A DNA stretch of 64,000 nt from positions 482,501 to 546,500 of the forward strand of contig NW_027077440.1 of NCBI RefSeq assembly GCF_963924675.1, in the 5' to 3' direction. This DNA is from Phocoena phocoena. Taxonomy: Eukaryota > Chordata > Mammalia > Artiodactyla > Phocoenidae. Shown one piece after another: positions 27,029 to 41,339 of this stretch; within the stretch, counting starts at the first letter, position 1, and every line of letters starts with the position of its first letter. The position numbers and the translations under genes are program-made. Under the pieces are notes generated by a model. That model saw only the letters and a list, made by a program, of their open reading frames with translations, was not told the origin of the DNA and did no database searches.

Positions 27029-30000
27029 TCCGAAGCCTTACCTTAAACTGTCCCCTAATCCTAACCCGTACGCTAACACTAACCCGTACCCTAACAAGTA
27101 CGCTCACCCTAAACCGTTATCGTACCATAATCTGTCCCCTAAACCGTCCCCGTCCCCGTCCCCTAACCCTAACCCTAACCCTAACCCTTTCCCGAAGCCT
27201 TACACTAACCCGTCCCCTAATCCTAACCCGTACCCTAACACTCACCGGTACCCTAACACGTACGCTCACCCTAAACCGTTGTCGTACCCTAACATGTCCC
27301 GTAAACTGTCCCCGTCCCGTAACCCTAACCCTAACCCTAACCCTAACCCTTACCCGAAGCCTTACACTAACCCGTCCCATAATCCTAACCCGTACGCTAA
27401 CACTAACCCGTACGCTAACACGTATGCTCACCCTAAACTGTTGTCGTACCCTAACCTGTCCCCTAAACCGTCCCGGTACCCTAACCCTAACCCTAACCTT
27501 AACCCTAAATCTAACCCTTACCCGAAGCCTTACCCTAACCCGTCCCTTAATCCTAACCCGTACGCTAACACTAATCCGTACCCTAACACGCACGCTCACC
27601 CTAAACCTTTGTCGTACCCTAACCTGTCCCCTAAACTGTTCCCGTCCCCTAACCCTAACCCTAACCCTAACCCTAAACCTAACCCTTACCTGAAGCCATA
27701 CACTAACCCGACACTTAATCCTAAACCGTACGCTAACAGTAACCCGTTCCATAACACGTATGCTCACCCTAAACAGTTGTCGTACCCTAACCTGTCCCCT
27801 AAACTGTCCCGGTGCCCTAACCCTAACCCTAACCCTTACCCTAAACCTAACGCTTACCCGAAGCCTTACACTAAAGCGTCCCCTAATTTTAACCCGTACG
27901 CTAACACTAATCCGGACCCTAACACGTACGCTCACCCTAATCCGTTGTCGAACCCTAACCTGTCCCCTAAACCGTCCCCGTCCCCGTCTCCTAACCCTAA
28001 CCCTAACCCTAATCCTTACCCGAAGACTTACCCTAACCCGTCCCCAATCCTAACCCGTACGCTAACACTAACCCATACCCTAACACGTACGCTCACCCTA
28101 AACCGTTTTCGTACCATAACCTGTCCCCTAAACCGTCCCCGTTCCCGTCCCCTAACCCTAACCCTAACCCTTACCCGAAGCCTTACCCTAACCCGTCCCC
28201 TAATCCTAACCCGTACGCTACCACTAACCCATACCCTAACACGTACGCTCACCCTAAACCGTTGTCCTACACTAACCTGTCCCCTAAACCTTCCCCGTCC
28301 CCTAACCTTAACCCTAACCGTAACCCTAAACCTAACCCTTACCCGAAGCCTTACCCTAACCCGTCCCCTAATCCTAACACGTACGCTAACACTAACCCGT
28401 ACCCTAACACATACGCTCACCCTAAATCGTTGTCGTACCCTAACCTGTCCCCTAAAACGTCCCCGTCCCCTAAACCTAACCCTAACCGTAACCTAAACCT
28501 AACACTTTCCCGAAGGCTTACCCTAACCCATCCCCTAATCCTAAACCGTACACTAACACTAACCCGTACCCTAACACGTACGTTCACCCTAAACCGTAGT
28601 CGTACCCTAACCTGTCCCCTAAACCGTCCCCGTCCCCGTCCCCGTCCCCGTCCCCTAACCCTAACCCTAACCATTACCCGAAGCCTTACACTAACCCGTC
28701 CCGTAATCCTAACCCGTACGCTAACACTAACCCGTTCCGTAATACGTACACTCACCCTAAACCGTTGTTGTACCCTAACCTGTCCCCTAAACCGTCCGCG
28801 TAACCTACACCTAACCCTAACCCTAACCCTAACCCTAACCCTTACCCGAAGCCTTACACTAACCCGTCCCCTAATGCTAAACAGTACACTAACCTGTACG
28901 CTAACAGGTACGCTCACCCTAAACCATTGTCGTACCCTAACATGTCCCCTAAACTGTCCCCGTCACCTAACCCTAACCCTAACCCTAACCCTTACCCGAA
29001 GCCTTACACTTATGCGTCCCGTAATCCTAAACCGTACGCTAACACTAACCCGTACCCTAACATGTACACTCACCCTAAACCGTTGTCGTACTCTAACCTG
29101 TCCCCTAAACAGTCCCCGTCCCCTAACCCTAACCCTAACCCTAACCCTAACACTAACCCTTAACCGAAGCCTTAACCTAACGCGTCCCCTAATCCTAACC
29201 CGTATGCTAACACTAACCCGTACCCTAACACGTACGCTCACCCTAAACCCTTGTCGTACCCTAACCTGTCCGCTAAACCTTCCCCATCCCCTAACCCTAA
29301 CCCTAAACCTAACCCTAAACCTAATCCTTACCGGAAGCCTTACCCTAACCCGTACCCTAATCCTAATCCGTACGCTAACACTAACGCGTACCCTAACACT
29401 TATGCTCACCCTAAACCGTTGTTGTAAACTAACCTGTCCCCTAAACCGTCCCCATCCCCTAACCCTAACCCTAAACCTAACCCTAACCCTTACCCGAAGC
29501 CTTACCCTAACGCGACCCCTAATCCTAACCCGTACGCTAACACTAACCCGTACCCTAACATGTACGCTCACCCTAAACCGTTGTCGTACACTAACCTGTC
29601 CCCTAAACCGTCCCAGACCCCTAACCCAAACCCTAACCCTAACCCTAACCCTAACCCTTACCCGAAGCCTTAAACTAACCCGTCCCCTAATCCTAAACCG
29701 TACGATAACACTAACCCGTACCCTAACACGTACGCTCACCCTAAACCGTTGTTTTACCCTAAACTCTCCCCTAAACGGTCCCTGTCCCCTAACCCTAACC
29801 CTAACCCTAACCCTAACCCTTACCCGAAGCCTTACCCTAACCCGTCCCCTAATCCTACCCGTACGCTAACACTAACCCGTACCCTAACACGTACGCTCAC
29901 CCTAAACAGTTGTCGTACACTAACCTGTCCCGTAAACCGTCCCGGTCCCCTAACCCTAACCCTAACCCTAACCCTAAACCTAACCCTTACCCGAATACAT

Positions 30001-32277
30001 ACCCTAACCCATCTCCTAATCCTAACCCGTACGCTAACACTAACCCGTACCCTAACACGTACGCTCACCCTAAACCGTTGTCGTACCCTAACCTGTACCC
30101 TAAAACGTCCCCGTCCCCTAACCCTAACCCTAACCCTAAACCTAAATCTAACCCTTACCCGAAGCCTTACCCTAATCCGTCCCCTAATCCTAACCCGTAC
30201 GCTAACACTAATCCGTACCCTAACACGTACGCTCACACTAAATCGTTGGTATACCTTAACCTGTCCCCTCACCGTCCCCTTCCCCTAACCCTAACCTTAA
30301 CCCTAAACTTAATCCATACTCGAAGCCTTACCCTAACCCGTACCTTAATCCTAACCCGTACGCTAACACTAACCTGTACCCTAACACGTACGCTCAACCT
30401 AAATCGTTGTCGTACCCTAACCTGTCCCCTAAACCGTCCCCATCCCCTAACCCTAACCCTAAACCTAACCCTAACCGTAACACTTACCCGAAGCCTTACA
30501 CTAACCCGTCCCGTAATCCTAAACCGTACGCTAACACTAACCCGTACCCTAACACGTACGCTCACCCTAAACCGTTGTCGTACACTAACCTGTCCCCTAA
30601 ACCGTTCCCTTCACCTAACACTCACCCTAACCCTAACCCTAACCCTAACCCTTACCCGAAGCCTTACCTAACCCGTCCCCTAATCCTAGACCGTATTCTA
30701 ACACTAACCCGTACCCTAACACGTACGCTCACCCTAAACCGTTGTCGTACACTAACCTGTCTGCTAAACCTTCCCCATCCCCTAAACCAAACCCTAACCC
30801 TAACCCTAACCCTAATCCTTACCCGAAGCTTTACCCTAACCCGTACCCTAATCCTAATCCGTACGCTAACACTAACCCGTACCCTAACATGTAGGCTCAC
30901 CCCAAACCGTTGTTGTACCCTAACCTGTCCCCTAAACCGTCCCCGTCCCCTAACCCTAAACCTAACCCTAACCTTAAACCTAACCCTTACCCGAAGCCTT
31001 ACCCTAACCCGTCCCCTAATCCTAACCCGTACGCTAACACTAACACGTACCCTAACACGTACGCTCACCCTAAACCGTTGTCCTACCGTAACCTGTCCCC
31101 TAAACCGTCCCCATCCCCTAACCCTAACCCTAACCCTAACCCTAACCCTTACCCGAAGCCTTACCCTAACCTGACCCCTAATCCTAGCTGTACGCTAACA
31201 TTAACCCATACCCTAACACGTACGCTCACCCTAAACCGTGGTCGTACCCTAACCTGTCCCCTAAACCGTCCCCGTCACCTAAACCTAACCCTAATCCTAA
31301 CCCTAACCCTTACCCGAAGCCTTACCCTAACCCGTCCCCTAATCCTAACCCGTACGCTAACACTAAACCATACCCTAACACGTACGCTCACCCTAAACCG
31401 TTGTGGTACCCTAACCTGTCCCCTAAACCGTCCCCGTAACCTAACCCTAACCCTAACCCTAACTCTTACCCGAAGCCTTACCTTAAACTGTCCCCTAATC
31501 CTAACCCGTACGCTAACACTAACCCATACCCTAACATGTACGCTCACCCTAAACCGTTGTCGTACCCTAACCTGTCCCCTAAACCGTCCCCTAACCCTAA
31601 CCCTAACCCTAAGCCTAACCCTAACACTAACCCTTACCCAGAGCCTTACACTAACCCGTCCCCTAATCCTAAACCGTACGCTAACACTAACCTGTACCCT
31701 AACACGTACGCTCACCCTACACCGTTGTCGTACACTAACCTGTTCCCTAAACCGTCCCCGTCCCCTAACTCTAACCCTAACACTAACCCAGCCCTAACCC
31801 TTACCCAAAGCATTACCCTAACCCGTCCCATAATCCTAACCCGTACGCTAACACTAACCCATACCCTAAAACGTACGCTCACCTTCAAACGTTGTCGTAC
31901 CCTAACCTGTCCCCTAAACCGACCCCGTCCCCTAACCCTAACCCTAACCCTAACCCTCACCCTAACCCTTACCCGAAGCCTTACCCTAACCCATCCCCTA
32001 ATCCTAACCCGTACGCTTCCACGAACCCGTACCCTAAAACGTACGCACACCCTAAACGGTTGTCGTACCCTAACCTGACCCCTAAACCGTCCCTGACCCC
32101 TAACCCTAACCCTAACCCTAACCCTAAACCTAACCCTAACCCTTACCCGAAGCCTTACCCTAACCCGTCCCCTAATCCTAACCCTTATGCTAACACTAAA
32201 CCGTACCCTAACACGTACGCTCACCCTAAACCGTTCTCGTACCCTAACCTGTCTCCTAAACCGTCCCCGTCACCTAA

Positions 32278-32379
32278 CCCTAACCCTAACCCTAACCCTA
32301 ACCCTAACCCTAATCCTAAACCTAACCCTTACCCTAACCCTAACCCTAACCCTAACCCTAACCCTAACCCTAACCCTTA
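32278..32379 (+). repeat. Internal telomeric tract in the diverged domain
   Basis: CCCTAA runs interrupted by TCCTAA, ACCTAA and CCCTTA as in the other tracts, followed by an intact CCCGAA anchor. It keeps the common plan although the surrounding monomers are more diverged than those before 29.5 kb. Confidence 0.9.
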
Positions 32380-35300
32380 CCCGAAGCCTTACCCTAACCC
32401 GTCCCCAATCCTGACCCGTATGCTAACACTAACCCGTACCCTAACACGTACGCTCACCCTAAACCGTTTTCGTACCATAATCTGTCCCCTAAACCGTCCC
32501 CGTCCCGGTCCCCTAACCCTAACCCTAACCCTAAACCTTACCCGAAGCCTTACACTAACCCGTCCCCTAATCCTAACCCGTACCCTAACACTAACCGGTA
32601 CCCTAACACGTACGCTCACCCTAAACCGTTGTCGTACCCTAACATGTCCCCTAAACTGTCCCCGTCCCGTAACCCTAAGCCTAACACTAACCCTAAACCT
32701 TACCCGAAGCCTTATACTAACCCGTCCCATAATCCTAACCCGTACGCTAACACTAACCCGTACCCTAACACGTATGCTCACCCTAAACAGTTGTCGTACC
32801 CTAAGCTGTCCCCTAAACCGTCCCGGTCCCCTAACCCTAACCCTAACTTTAACCCTAAACCTAACCCTTACCCGAAGCCTTACCCTAACCCGTCCCTTAA
32901 TCCTAACCCGTACGCTAACACTAATCCTTACCCTAACACGTACGCTCACCCTAAACTTTTGTCGTACCCTAACCTGTCCCCTAAACTGTCCCCGTCCCCT
33001 AACCCTAACCCGAACCCTAACCCTAACCCTAACCCTAACCCTTACCCGAAGCCTTACCCTAACCCGACCACTAATCCTAAACCGTACGCTAACACTAACC
33101 CGTACCCTAACACGTATGCTCACCCTAAACAGTTGTCGTACCCTAACCTGTCCCTTAAACCGTCCCGGTCCCCTAACCCTAACCCTAACCCTTACCCTAA
33201 ACTTAACGCTTACCCGAAGCCTTACAGTAACCCGTCCCCTAATCCTAACCCGTATGCTAACACTAACCCGTACCATAACACGTACGCTCACCCTAAACCG
33301 TTGTCGTACCCTAACCTGTCCGCTAAACCTTCCCCATCCCCTAACCCTAACCCTAACCCTAACCCTAAACCTAATCCTTACCCGAAGCCTTACCCTAACC
33401 CGTACCCTAATCTTAATCCGTACGCTAACACTAACCCGTACCCTAACGCTTATGCTCACCCTAAACCGTTGTTGTAAACTAACCTGTCCCCTAAACCGTC
33501 CCCGTCCCCTAACCCTAAACCTAACCCTAACCCTTACCCGAAGTCTTACCCTAATCCGTCCCCTAATCCTAACCCGTACGCTAACACTAACACGTACCCT
33601 AACACGTACGCTCACCCTAAACCATTGTCGTACCGTCACCTGTCCCCTAAAACGTCCCCATCCCCTAAACCTAACCCAAACCCTAAACCTTACCCGAAGC
33701 CTTACCCTAACCCGACCCCTAATCCTAATCCGTACGCTAACACTAACCCGTACCCTAACATGTACGCTCATCCTAAACCGTTGTCGTACCCTAACCTGTC
33801 CCCTAAACCGTCCCAGACCCCTAACCCAAACCATAACCCTAACCCTAACCCTAACCCTTACCAGAAGCCTTAAACTATCCCGTCACCTAATCCTAAACCG
33901 TACGATAACACTAACCCGTACCCTAACACGTACGCTCACCCTAAACCGTTGTTGTACCCTAACCTCTCCCCTAAACGGTCCCCGTCCCCTAACCCTAACC
34001 CTAACCCTTACCCGAAGCCTTACCCTAACCCGTCCCCTAATCCTAACCCGTACGCTAACACTAACCCGTACTCTAACACGTACGCTCACCCTAAACAGTT
34101 GTCGTACACTAACCTGTCCCGTAAACCGTCCCGGTCCCCTAACCCTAACACTAACCCTAACCCTAAACCTAACCCTTACCCGAATACTTACCCTAACCCG
34201 TCCCCTAATCCTAACCCGTACGCTTACACTAACCCGTACCCTAAAACGTACGCTCACCCTAAACCGTTGTCGTACCATAACCTGTACCCTAAAACGTCCC
34301 CGTCCCCTAACCCTAACCCTAACCCTAAACCTAAACCTAACCCTTACCCGAAGCCTTACCCTAACCCGTCCCCTAATCCTAAACCGTACGCTAACACTAA
34401 CCCGTACCCTAACACGTACGCTCACTTTAAAACATTGTCGTACCCTAACCTGTCCCCTAACCCGACCCCGTCCCCTAACCCTAACCCTAACCCTAACCCT
34501 TATCCGAAGCCTTACACTAACCCGTCCCATGATCCTAAACCGTACGCTACCACTAACCCTTTCCCTAACACGTACGCACACCCTAAACCGTTGTCGTACC
34601 CTAACATGTCCCCTAAACCGTCCCCGACCCCTAACACTAACCCTAACCCTAACCCTAACCCTAACCCTTACCCGAAGCCTTACCCTAAACCGTCCCCTAA
34701 TCCTAACCCGTACGCTACCACTAACCCGTACCCTAACACGTTCGCTCACCCTAAACCGTTGTCCTACCATAACCTTGCCCCTAAACCGTCCCCGTCCCCT
34801 AACCCTAACCCTAACCCTAAACCTAACAATTACCCGAAGCCTTTCCCTAACCCGTCCCCTAATCCTAACCCGTACGCTAACACTAACCCGTACCCTAATA
34901 CGTACGCTCACCCTAAACCGTTGTCGTACCCTAATCTCTCCCCTAAACCGTCCCCTCACCTAACACTCACCCTAACCCTTACCCTAACCCTAACCCTTAC
35001 CCGAAGCCTTAACCTAACCCGTCCCCTAATCCTAAACCGTATGCTAACACTAACCCGTACCCTAACACGTACGCTCACCCTAAACCCTTGTCGTACACTA
35101 ACCTGTCTGCTAAACCTTCCCCATCCCCTAACCCTAACCCTAACCATAACCCTAAACCTAATCCTTACCCGAAGCCTTACCCTAACCCGTACCCTAATCC
35201 TAATCCGTACGCTAACACTAACCCGTACCCTAACATGTATGCTCACCCCAAACCGTTGTTGTACCCTAACCTGTCCCCTAAACCGTCCCCGTCCCCTAAC

Positions 35301-35884
35301 CCTAAACCTAACCCTAACCCTAAACCTAACCCTTACCCGAAGCCTTACCCTAACCTGTCGCCTAATCCTAACCCGTACGCTAACACTAACACATACCCTA
35401 ACACGTACGCTCACCCTAAACCGTTGTCGTACCGTAACCTGTCCCCTAAACCATCCCCATCCCCTAACCCTAACCCTAACCCTAACCCTAACCCTTACCC
35501 GAAGCCTTACCCTAACCCGACCCCTAATCCTAGCTGTACGCTAACACTAACCCATACCCTAACACGTACGCTCACCCTAAACCGTTGTCGTACCCTAACC
35601 TGTAACCTAAACCGTCCTCGTCACCAAACCCTAACCCTAACCCTAACACTAACCCTTACCCGAAGCCTTACCCTAACCCGTCCCCTAATCCTAACCCGTA
35701 CGCTAACACTAAACCGTACCCTAACACGTACGCTCACCCTAAACCGTTGTCGTACCCTAACCTGTCCCCTAAACCGTCCCCGTCCGCTAACCCTAACCCT
35801 CACCCTAACCCTAACCCTAACTCTTACCCGAAGCCTTACCTTTAACTGTCCCCTAATCCTAACCCGTACGCTAACACTAACCCA

Positions 35885-36565
35885 TACCCTAACACGTACG
35901 CTCACCCTACACCTTTGTCCTACCATAACCTTGCACATAAACCGTCCCCGTCCCCTAACCCTAATCCTAACCCTAACCCTAACCCTAAAAATTACCCGAA
36001 GCCTTACCCTAACCCTTCCCCTAATCCTAACCCATACGCTAACACTAACCTGTACCCTAACACGTACGCTCACCCTAAACCGCTGTCGTACCCTAATCTC
36101 TCCCCTAAACCGTCCCTTTCACCTAACACTCACCCTAACGCTAACCCTAACCCTAACCCTTACCGGAAGCCTTAACCTAACCCGTCCCCTAATCCTAAAC
36201 CGTATTCTAACACTAAACCATACCCTAACACGTACGTGCACCCTAAACCGTAGTCGTACCCTAACCTGTCCCCTAAACCGTCCCCGTCCCCGTCCCCTAA
36301 CCCTAACCCTAATCCGAACCCTAACCCTTACCCGAAGCCTTACCCAAACCCGTACCGTAATCCTAACCCGTACGCTAACACTAACACGTACCCTAACACG
36401 TACGCTCACCCTAAACCGTTGTCGTACCGTAACCTGTCCCCTAAACCGTCCCCATCCCCTAACCCTAACCCTAACCCTTACCCGAAGCCTTACCCTAACC
36501 CGACCCCTAATCCTAGCTGTACGCTAACATTAACCCATACCCTTACACGTACGCTCACCCTAAAC
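35885..36565 (+). repeat. 2,309-bp spaced duplication, left copy
   Basis: Collinear with 38194-38874 at an offset of 2,309. Shared rare features are CCCTAC in place of CCCTAA (35905 and 38214), a TTGCACATAA stretch, and the AGCTGTACG marker (36515 and 38824). Past the right edge slot 16 reads TTCGTA here but GTCGTA in the other copy. Confidence 0.85.
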
Positions 36566-38193
36566 CGTTTTCGTACACTAACCTGTTCCCTAAACCGTCC
36601 CCGTCCCCTAACCCTAATCCTAACACTAACCCAGCCCTAACCCTTACCCAAAGCCTTACACTAACCCGTCCCATAATCCTAACCCGTACGCTAACACTAA
36701 CCCGTACCCTAACACGTATGCTCACCCTAAACAGTTATCGTACCCTAACCTGTCCCCTAAACCGTCCCGGTCCCTAACCCTAAACCTAACCCTTAACCTA
36801 AACCTAACCCTTCCCGAAGCCTTACACTAACCCGTCCCCTAATCCTAAATCGTACCCTAACACTAATCTGGACCCTAACACGTACGCTCACCCTAAACCG
36901 TTGTCGAACCCTAACCTGTCCCCTAAACCGTCCCCGTCCCCGTCTCCTAAGCCTAACCCTAATCCTAACCCTAACCCTTACCCGAAGACTTACCCTAACC
37001 CGTCCCCAATCCTAACCCGTACGGTAACACTAACCCGTACCCTAACACGTACGCTCACCCTAAACCGTTTTCGTACCATAACCTGTCCCCTAAACCGTCC
37101 CCATCCCCGTCCCCTAACCCTAACCCTATCCCTAAACCTTACCCGAAGCCTTACCCTAACCCGTGCCCTAATCCTAACCCGTACGCTACCACTAACCCAT
37201 ACCCTAACACGTACGCTCACCCTAAAACGTTGTCCTACCCTAACCTGTCCCCTAAACCTTCCCCATCCCCTAACTTTAACCCTAACCGTAACCCTAAACC
37301 TAACCCTTACCCGAAGCCTTACCCTAACCCGTCCCCTAATCCTAAAACGTACGCTAACACTAACCCGTACCCTAACACATACGCTCACCCTCAATCGTTG
37401 TCGTACATTAACCTGTCCCCTAAAACGTCCCCGTCCCCTAAACCTAACCCTAACCCTAACCTAAACCTAACCCTTTCCCAAAGGCTTACACTAACCCATC
37501 CCCTAATCCTAAACCGTACACTAACACTAACTCGTACCCTAACATGTACGTTCACCCTAAACCGTAGTCGTACCCTAACCTGTCCCCTAAACCGTCCCCG
37601 TCCCCGTCCTCTAACCCTAACCCTAACCCTAACCCTAACCCTTACCCGAAGCCTTACCCTAACCCGTCCCGTAATCCTAACCCATACGCTAACACTAACC
37701 CGTACCGTAATACGTACACTCACCCTAAACCGTTGTTGAACCTTAACCTGTCCCCTAAACCGTCCCCGTAACCTAACCCTAACCCTAACCCTAACCCTAA
37801 CCCTAACCCTTACCCGAAGCCTTACACTAACCCGTCCCCTAATGCTAACCAGTACCCTAACACTAACCCGTACGCTAACAGGTACGCTCACCCTAAACCA
37901 TTGTCGTACCCTAACATGTCCCCTAAACTGTCCCCGTCACCTAACCCTAAACCTAACCCTAATCCTAACCCTTAACCGAAGCCTTACACTATCCCGTCCC
38001 GTAATCCTAAACCGTACGCTAACACTAACCCGTACCCTAACACGTACGCTCACCCTAAACCGTTGTCGTACACTAACCTCTCCCCTAAACCATCCCCGTC
38101 CCCTAACCCTAACCCTAACCTAACCCTAACCCTTACCCGAAGCCTTACCCTAACGCGTCCCCTAATCCTAACCCGTACGCTACCACTAACCCG

Positions 38194-38874
38194 TACCCTA
38201 ACACGTACGCTCACCCTACACCTTTGTCCTACCATAACCTTGCACATAAACCGTCCCCGTCCCCTAACCCTAATCCTAACCCTATCCCTAACCCTAAAAA
38301 TTACCCGAAGCCTTACCCTAACCCTTCCCCTAATCCTAACCCATACGCTAACACTAACCTGTACCCTAACACGTACGCTCACCCTAAACCGCTGTCGTAA
38401 CCTAATCTCTCCCCTAAACCGTCCCCTTCACCTAACACTCACCCTAACGCTAACCCTAACCCTAACCCTTACCGGAAGCCTTAACCTAACCCGTCCCCTA
38501 ATCCTAAACCGTATTCTAACACTAAACCATACCCTAACACGTACGTGCACCCTAAACCGTAGTCGTACCCTAACCTGTCCCCTAAACCGTCCCCGTCCCC
38601 GTCCCCTAACCCTAACCCTAATCCGAACCCTAACCCTTACCCGAAGCCTTACCCAAACCCGTCCCGTAATCCTAACCCGTACGCTAACACTAACACGTAC
38701 CCTAACACGTACGCTCACCCTAAACCGTTGTCGTACCGTAACCTGTCTCCTAAACCGTCCCCATCCCCTAACCCTAACCCTAACCCTTACCCGAAGCCTT
38801 ACCCTAACCCGACCCCTAATCCTAGCTGTACGCTAACATTAACCCATACCCTTACACGTACGCTCACCCTAAAC
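38194..38874 (+). repeat. 2,309-bp spaced duplication, right copy
   Basis: Matches 35885-36565. The intervening 36.6-38.2 kb follows the order of the 6.9-7.9 kb block in a more diverged form, so an older block lies between the two copies. Confidence 0.83.
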
Positions 38875-38950
38875 CGTTGTCGTACCCTAACCTGTCCCCT
38901 AAACCGTCCCCGTCACCTAACCCTAACCCTAACCCTAACCCTAACCCTTA

Positions 38951-39118
38951 CCCGAAGCCTTACCCTAACCCGTCCCCTAATCCTAACCCGTACGCTAACA
39001 CTAAACCGTACCCTAACACGTACGCTCACCCTAAACCGTTGTCGTACCCTAACCTGTCCCCTAAACCGTCCCCGTCCCCTAACCCTAACCCTAACCCTAA
39101 CCCTAACCCTAACCCTTA
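38951..39118 (+). repeat. Reference monomer, 168 bp (28 hexamers)
   Basis: This copy is a clean example of the unit. Slot 1 is CCCGAA and slot 2 GCCTTA. Slots 3, 5, 11, 14, 17 and 19 are perfect CCCTAA. Slots 4 and 21 are CCCGTC, slot 7 CCCGTA, slot 8 CGCTAA, slot 9 CACTAA, slot 12 CACGTA, slot 13 CGCTCA, slot 16 GTCGTA and slot 18 CCTGTC. Six perfect CCCTAA and one CCCTTA follow, and the next CCCGAA starts at 39119. In the window generally, length varies by whole hexamers, mostly through the number of CCCTAA in the tail and an optional second CCCGTC. Slots 12-16 look the most constant between copies by eye. Confidence 0.93.
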
Positions 39119-41339
39119 CCCGAAGCCTTACCCTAACCCGTCCCCTAATCCTAACCCGTACGCTAACACTAACCCATGCCCTAACACGTACGCTCACCTT
39201 AAACCGTTGTCGTACACTAACCTGTCCCCAAAACCGTCCCGGTCACCTAACCCTAACCCTAACCCTAACCCTAACCCTAACCCTTACCCGAAGCTTTATT
39301 CTAACCCGTCCCCTAATCCTAAACCATACGATAACACTAACACGTCCCCTAACACGTACGCTCACCCTAAACCGTTGTCGTACTCAACCTGTCCCCTAAA
39401 GAGTCCCCGTCCCCTAACCCTAACCCTAACCCTAACCCTAAACCTAACCCTTACCCGAAGCCTTACCCTAACCCGTCCCCTAATCCTAACCCGTACGCTA
39501 ACACTAAACCGTACCCTAACACGTACGCTCACCCTAAACAGTTGTCGTACACTAACCGGTTCCCTAAACTGTCCCCGTCCCCGTCCCCGTCCCCTAACCC
39601 TAATCCTAACCCTAAACCTTACCCGAAGCCTTACACTAACCCGTCCCCTAATCCTAAACCGTACGCTAACACTAACCCATACCCTAACACGTACGCTCAC
39701 CCTAAACAGTTGTTGTACCCTAACCTGTTCCCTAAACCGTCCCCGTCCCCTAACACTAACACTAACCCTAACCCTAACCCTTACCCGAAGCCTTACCCTA
39801 ACACGTCCTCTAATCCTAACCCGTACGATAACACTAACCCGTACCCTAACACGTACGCTCACCCAAAACCGTTGTCATACCCTAACCTGTTCAATACACC
39901 CTCCGCGTCCCCTAACCCTAACCCTAACCCTAACCCTAAACCTTACCCGAAGCCTTACCCTAAACCGTCACCTAATCCTAACCCGTAAGCTAACACTAAC
40001 CCGTACCCTAACACGTACATTCACCCTAAATCGTTGTCGTACACTAACCTGTCCCCTAAACCGTTCCCGTCCCCTAACCCTAACCCTAAGCCTAACCCTA
40101 ACCCTAACCCTTACCCGAAGCCTTACCCTAACCCGTCCCCTAACCCTAAACCGTAGGCTAACACTAACCCATTCCCTAACACGTATGCTCACCCTAAACC
40201 ATTGTCGTACTCTAACCTGTCCCCTAAACCGTCCCCGTCCCCGTCCCCTAACCCTAACCCTAACCCTAACCCTTACCCGAAGCCTTACCTAAACCCGTCC
40301 CCTAATCCTAACCTGTACGCTAACGCTAACCCGTACCCTAACACATACGCTCACCCTAAACCATTGTCGTACACTAACCTGTCCCCTAAACCGTCCCCGT
40401 ACCCTAACCATAACCCTAACCCTAACCCTAACCCTTACCCGAAGCCTTACCCTAACCCATCCCCTAATCCTAACCCGTACGCTAACACTAACCCGTAGCC
40501 TAACACGTACGCTCACCATAAACGGTTTTCGTACCATAACCTGTCCCCTAAACCGTTCCCGTCCCCTAACCCTAACCCTAACCCTAACCCTAACCCTTAC
40601 CCGAAGCCTTACCCTGACCCGTCCCCTAATCCTAAACTACGCTAACACTAAACCGTACCCTAACACATACGCACACCCTAAACCGTTGTCGTACCCTAAC
40701 CTGTCCCCTAAACCGTCCCCGTTCCCTAACCCTAACCCTAACCCTAACCCTTACCCGAAGCCTTACCCTAACCCGCCCCAAATCCTAACCCGTACGCTAA
40801 CACTAACCCGTACCGTAACACGTACGCTCACCCTAAACCGTTGTCGTACCCTAACCTGTCCCCTAAACCGTCCCCGTCCCCTAACCCTAACCCTAACCCT
40901 AACCCTAACCCTTACCCGAAGCCTTAACCTAACCCGTCCCCTGATCCTAACCTATACGATAACACTAACCCGTACCCTAACACGTACGCTCACCCTAAAC
41001 CGTTGTCGTACCCTAACCTGTTCCCTAAACCCTCCCCGTCCCCTAACCCTAACCCTAACCGTAACCCTAACCCTAACCCTAAACCTTACCCGAAGCCTTA
41101 CCCTAACCCGTCACCTAATCCTAACCCGTACGCTAACACTAACACGTACCCTAACACGTACGCTCACCCTAAACTGTTGTCGTACACAAACCTGTCCCCT
41201 AAACCGTCCCCGTCCCCTAACTCTAACCCTAACCCTAACCCTAAACCTAACCCTTACCCGAAGCCTTACCCTAACCCGTCCCCTAATCCTAAACCTTACG
41301 CTAACACTAACCCGTACCCTAACACATACGCTCACCCTA

